A stretch of DNA of 64,000 nucleotides. Origin: JAYZDK01 sp964604165 (GTDB lineage: Bacteria; Myxococcota_A; UBA796; CAJQPC01). The notes beneath the pieces are model-generated. The model was given only the letters and a program-made list of their open reading frames with translations, searched no databases and was not told where the DNA came from. Shown piece by piece: positions 60,704-64,000 of the stretch. Where the stretch lies: positions 1-64,000 of the forward strand of contig CAZRYF010000007.1 of the NCBI GenBank assembly GCA_964604165.1. Reading direction: 5' to 3'. Every line of letters starts with the position of its first letter. Within the stretch, counting starts at the first letter, position 1. A program made the position numbers and the translations under genes.

Positions 60704-61975
60704 ATGTCCAAGGCCGATCGTCTCAACCACCTACTTGCAAAGACCCACCCGGCGGCTGCGGCTTGCCTGTCGCCTCTTGGGAAGGCGGCAGCCTTCCCAC
60801 AGGGTATCCCAGCCCAAGCAAGAGAGGCCCGGGACTGCCAATACAAGGCCACCATTGGACAGATCACCGATGGGCGTGGAAACCCACTTCCCCTGCCAAG
60901 CATGGCGGCCCTTCTCCCGAACCTGGACCCAAGAGGTGCGTTTCTCTACGCGCCACAGGGCGGCATTCCCGATCTCAGGAGTGCTTGGAGGGAGCGGATG
61001 CTTCGTGAGGGTCCCGGGGCGGAGATATCAAATCCCCTGGTGACTCTTGCCTTGACCCATGGCCTGTCATTGGCTGCGGACCTGTTTGCGGACAGCGAAA
61101 CGGATGTGGTGGTGCCCAACCCCTCTTGGGGAAACTACAAGGCAATTTTCCGCATGCGGCGCGAGGCAAGCCTCGTGGGCTGGCAGTACTTTGACGACGG
61201 GGGCCGCCTGCATGTACAGGCCTTTCGGGAGGCCCTCGCCAAGGTGCGGAAGAAGGGGGTCGTGGTTCTGAATTTCCCCGGAAATCCGACGGGTTATTCA
61301 CCCACCACTGAGGAAGCACGAGACATGGTAGAAGTCCTGGCTTCGCACCGGGGTGCCCCCCTCACCGTGGTCTGCGACGATGCCTACCAAAGCCTGTACC
61401 ACCGAGACGATGTACATCGTCGCTCCCTGTTCTGGGACCTCCTGGAGACCCCAAACCCTGACCGCATCCTTCCGGTGAAGATCGACGGCGCCACCAAGGA
61501 GTTCGCCTTTTTTGGGGGCCGGGTGGGCTTTCTCACATTTGGTGCCGACACCGCCACGGGGGAGGCCCTCAACGACAAGGCGATTGCTATCAGCCGCGCC
61601 ACGGTCTCCGCTCTTCCCGGGCCCTCGCAGCAGGTCTTGCTGGCTGCGCTGAAGCATCCGGAGCTGGAGCCTCAACTGGAGGCCCTCAGAGCGGAGCTGA
61701 CGGCACGATTTGAGATCCTCTCCCAGGCGCTCAGTCGCCTGGCTGGCACGCCTTTGACTCCCTACCCTTTCAATTCTGGCTGTTTTGCGTTGCTGGATGT
61801 AGGGGCTGGCCTGGATGCGGATCTCTTGCGTAAGCGACTTCTGAGTGAGCAGTCCGTTGGGTTGGTGTGCATTGCAGACGTCAATGCGCTTCGAATCGCC
61901 TATTGTTCCATGGCCCCAGAGGACATCGCGCCCATGGTGGAGCGGCTGCTCGCTGCCGTGACTTCGGCTGCATGA
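60704..61975 (+). CDS. PLP-dependent class I/II aminotransferase
   Basis: 423 residues from ATG 60704 with GGAG upstream. A fold-type I aminotransferase: YAPQGGIPDLRSAWRERML near 84, NPSWGNYKAIF near 137, VLNFPGNPTGYSP near 189 (PLP-binding Asn), DDAYQSLYHRDDV near 224, and the Schiff-base lysine in VKIDGATKEFAFFGGRVGF near 267. The family usually acts on aspartate, aromatic or alanine-type amino acids; the substrate is undetermined. The stop overlaps the next start (ATGA). Confidence 0.88.
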   Translation: MSKADRLNHLLAKTHPAAAACLSPLGKAAAFPQGIPAQAREARDCQYKATIGQITDGRGNPLPLPSMAALLPNLDPRGAFLYAPQGGIPDLRSAWRERMLREGPGAEISNPLVTLALTHGLSLAADLFADSETDVVVPNPSWGNYKAIFRMRREASLVGWQYFDDGGRLHVQAFREALAKVRKKGVVVLNFPGNPTGYSPTTEEARDMVEVLASHRGAPLTVVCDDAYQSLYHRDDVHRRSLFWDLLETPNPDRILPVKIDGATKEFAFFGGRVGFLTFGADTATGEALNDKAIAISRATVSALPGPSQQVLLAALKHPELEPQLEALRAELTARFEILSQALSRLAGTPLTPYPFNSGCFALLDVGAGLDADLLRKRLLSEQSVGLVCIADVNALRIAYCSMAPEDIAPMVERLLAAVTSAA

Positions 61976-63585
61976 AGTTCTATCGACTGGCTGGCCTTCT
62001 TCTCCTGGGCGGTTCCGTTTTTGGGCCTGTGGCCCACAGTGACTCCAGAGACACCAAACAGACCCGCAAGGTGGATGAGCTCGCTCCCTTGGCGGACTTC
62101 ATCGAGAAGCAGGGGGCCTACCAGCCTGACTCCGGCTTTACGGTGTTCTTTGAGCACGAACCCACCAGTGGCGAGTACACGGGGGATGTAGACATTGCAG
62201 CGTCCCGTCTGCATATTTCCAAGGGACAACCCATCTGGAGTGCACGCCAGAGCATGCCCGTCTCCACCAGCGTGTACACCGAGTCCAATGTGCACGCGGT
62301 ATCGGACGGCAGCGGCGGGTGGTTTGTCGCCTACGAGGCCACCGCGAAGACCGGCGCCCATTCGGGAGACAGCGAGGTCTTTGCACAGAGGGTGTCCCCG
62401 GACGGCAAACCTCTCTGGCACGCGGGGGAAAAGTCCGTGGTGGTGGCCTCCACGGAATGGAATGAGCGGTCCCCTCAGGTGGTGCCCGATGGCAAGGGAG
62501 GCATGGTGTTGGTGTACACCTTGAGCACACAGATTGGGGAACATGCGGGGGACGCGGACATCGCGGCCCAGCGTATCGATGCGAACGGTGCCCTCTTATG
62601 GGGGGATGGAAATGGGGTTCCTGTCACAAATAGCACCACCCGCGAAGAGCACAGCAGCGCCTTTCCAACCTCGGACGGCGGCGTGCTTGTGGTCTTTCAG
62701 GCGACCCCGCGCACAGGGGACCGCGCAGGTGTAGGGGGCATATTTGCTCAGCGCCTCTCCCCCTCAGGAAAGCGCGTGTGGAACAACGGGGAACATCCGA
62801 GCCCGGTCAGCTTAAGCGCCTGGAGCGAGGAGTCGCCCCGGGCCATCTCTGATGGAAAGGACGGTGCCTTCGTGGTGTTTCAGCAGCGGGCCTTGACCGG
62901 GGAACACGCGGGGGATTTCGACCTGGCGATTCAACGCATTCAGGGAGACGGCACACCGGCATGGAACCAGGGCCAAAGCGCTCCGGTACTCTCGGACAGC
63001 CTCGCCCTGGAACGGGAGCCCGCCCTGGCGCCAGACGGGGCCGGTGGGGTGATTGTGGTGTTTGAGGCAGAGCCCCGCACGGGGGATCGGGCTGGGAACA
63101 TTGATGTATGGGCTCAGCGCGTAGACAAGCATGGCAAGCGGGTGTGGAATGAGGGGCGACCGATGTGGGTGGCCACCAGCAAGTGGTCTGAGAGGAACCC
63201 CCAGGTCATTTCCGACGGGAGCGGAGGTGCGCTGGTGGTGTTTGAACAGCACGCCCCACGGGGGGAACACGCAGGAGACGTGGATCTCGCCGCCCAGCGT
63301 ATTCTTCCGGATGGCACCCTCGCCTGGCACCAGGGTGGGGCAGCGCTGGATGTCGCAAACTCTCCCATGATCGAGGTCAACCCGCTCCTCATTTCCGATG
63401 GGGCCGGTGGAGGCATCGTGGTGTTTGAAGCAGTCTCCCGGACGGGAGTGCACGCGGGAGATCGAGACCTCTTGGCTCAGCGATTCAGCGGCGCTGGAGC
63501 GCGAATCTGGAATGAAGGAAAGTCTCCAAGCCCGGTAGCATCCAGCCGCCTCCTTGAACGAAACGCACATGTCTCGGGGCCCTGA
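61972..63585 (+). CDS. Exported eight-repeat beta-propeller-like protein
   Basis: 537 residues. Signal peptide (FYRLAGLLLLGGSVFGPVAHS) then, from about residue 48, eight repeats of ~60 residues each with the core [I/V]SDGxGGxxVVFE, then RTGxHAGDxDLxAQR, then DGxxxWNxG. The final six residues (AHVSGP) begin a ninth repeat, which may close the ring with the N-terminus. Conserved Asp/Gly in DGxGG and AGDxD could bind calcium. The repeats are similar enough to be recent duplications. Its ends overlap the aminotransferase stop and the nadA start (TGATG), so it is translated with metabolic enzymes although it should be exported. Function unknown. Confidence 0.75.
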   Translation: MKFYRLAGLLLLGGSVFGPVAHSDSRDTKQTRKVDELAPLADFIEKQGAYQPDSGFTVFFEHEPTSGEYTGDVDIAASRLHISKGQPIWSARQSMPVSTSVYTESNVHAVSDGSGGWFVAYEATAKTGAHSGDSEVFAQRVSPDGKPLWHAGEKSVVVASTEWNERSPQVVPDGKGGMVLVYTLSTQIGEHAGDADIAAQRIDANGALLWGDGNGVPVTNSTTREEHSSAFPTSDGGVLVVFQATPRTGDRAGVGGIFAQRLSPSGKRVWNNGEHPSPVSLSAWSEESPRAISDGKDGAFVVFQQRALTGEHAGDFDLAIQRIQGDGTPAWNQGQSAPVLSDSLALEREPALAPDGAGGVIVVFEAEPRTGDRAGNIDVWAQRVDKHGKRVWNEGRPMWVATSKWSERNPQVISDGSGGALVVFEQHAPRGEHAGDVDLAAQRILPDGTLAWHQGGAALDVANSPMIEVNPLLISDGAGGGIVVFEAVSRTGVHAGDRDLLAQRFSGAGARIWNEGKSPSPVASSRLLERNAHVSGP

Positions 63586-64000
63586 TGTCTTCACCGTCTG
63601 ACCCAATCTTGGACCCTGAAGAGGAGATCGCGCGTCTTCGAGTTGAGCGCAACGCCATCATTCTGGCTCACTACTACCAGGAACCTGAAATCCAGGACCT
63701 GGCCGACTTCATCGGAGACTCTCTCCAGCTTTCCCAGGCGGCCAAGGAGACGGATGCAGACGTCATCGTGTTCTGCGGCGTGCACTTCATGGCAGAAACC
63801 GCGAAAATTCTCAATCCAGGCAAGATCGTCCTTCTGCCGGATCTGAACGCCGGCTGCTCTCTTGCGGACTCATGCCCTGCAGAGGCCCTCGAGCGGTTCC
63901 GCCGTGTGAATCCCGATCACCTGGTGGTGAGCTATATCAACTGCTCCGCAGCCACAAAGGCCCTCTCAGACATCATTTGTACCAGCTCAAACGCCAAGAG
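63585..64000 (+). CDS. nadA: Quinolinate synthase NadA (cut by window end)
   Basis: The first 138 residues are seen. NadA condenses iminoaspartate with dihydroxyacetone phosphate to quinolinate for NAD synthesis, using a [4Fe-4S] cluster. The sequence is typical: NAIILAHYYQEPEIQDLADF near residue 23, GDSLQLSQAAKETDADVIVF near 44, GVHFMAETAKIL near 65 and the cluster cysteine in DLNAGCSLADSC near 92. The start ATG 63585 shares a base with the preceding stop. The C-terminal cysteines lie outside the window. Confidence 0.93.
   Translation, partial: MSSPSDPILDPEEEIARLRVERNAIILAHYYQEPEIQDLADFIGDSLQLSQAAKETDADVIVFCGVHFMAETAKILNPGKIVLLPDLNAGCSLADSCPAEALERFRRVNPDHLVVSYINCSAATKALSDIICTSSNAK

Overview
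The window reads as a piece of chromosome from a high-GC Gram-negative bacterium, most likely an uncultured member of the Myxococcota or another deltaproteobacteria-like lineage. The evidence is the set of lipoproteins, a porin, a YfgM/BamB-like pair, AddAB instead of RecBCD, many TPR, FHA and PEGA-domain proteins, and frequent GTG/TTG starts with 4-base stop/start overlaps. This placement is an inference from gene content; no rRNA is present. A run of exactly 100 N at 18175-18274 shows the sequence is a scaffold with one unresolved join.

Layout. 1-600: remnant of an insertion-sequence transposase. 0.6-10 kb: an orphan microcompartment-type shell protein, a TPR membrane protein, a rhomboid protease with a TPR tail, queG and trxB (divergent), and a large PHP-domain lipoprotein divergent from a porin. 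10-12.7 kb: a phosphoglycerate-dehydrogenase-like enzyme and a NYN-domain protein, convergent. 12.9-22.7 kb: a long plus-strand housekeeping run, tRNA-Gln, prs, rplY, pth, hppA (ion-pumping pyrophosphatase), rpsF, rplI, dnaB, a small membrane protein, an FHA protein and an HTH-receiver regulator. rpsR, usually between rpsF and rplI, is not here.

22.7-34 kb: an XdhC-like protein overlapping an amidohydrolase (purine-type catabolism), two exported proteins that share a C-terminal domain, guaA, a TPR protein behind a membrane-anchored sigma/anti-sigma-like protein, a glyoxalase II-like hydrolase, and an exported membrane protein. 33.2-35.2 kb: a YfgM-like/BamB-like pair. 35.2-35.65 kb is the only gene-free stretch over 300 bases; it is packed with a perfect hairpin, 46-bp tandem repeats and REP-like palindromes. 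35.6-41.1 kb: a zinc-ribbon/PEGA protein, a two-part radical SAM protein and a degenerate phosphoesterase lipoprotein, all minus strand.

41.2-50.4 kb: a GNAT-like protein, then a minus-strand run of two tandem paralogous FHA-like/TPR membrane proteins, coaD, a TlpA-like exported protein and glmS, followed by a CinA-type protein convergent with mutY. 50.4-64 kb: a polytopic membrane protein coupled to a DUF362 protein, the addB-addA recombination nuclease, a YceI-like lipoprotein, and a coupled set of aminotransferase, eight-repeat exported propeller and nadA (cut by the window end).

Most of the window is ordinary chromosome. The items most worth a second look are the lone shell protein, the repeat cluster at 35.2-35.5 kb, iron-sulfur-type cysteines in both AddA and AddB, the paired paralogous architectures, the repeat-extended S6 at the assembly gap, and the sigma/anti-sigma-like membrane fusion. 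I found no CRISPR array, prophage or clear defence island.
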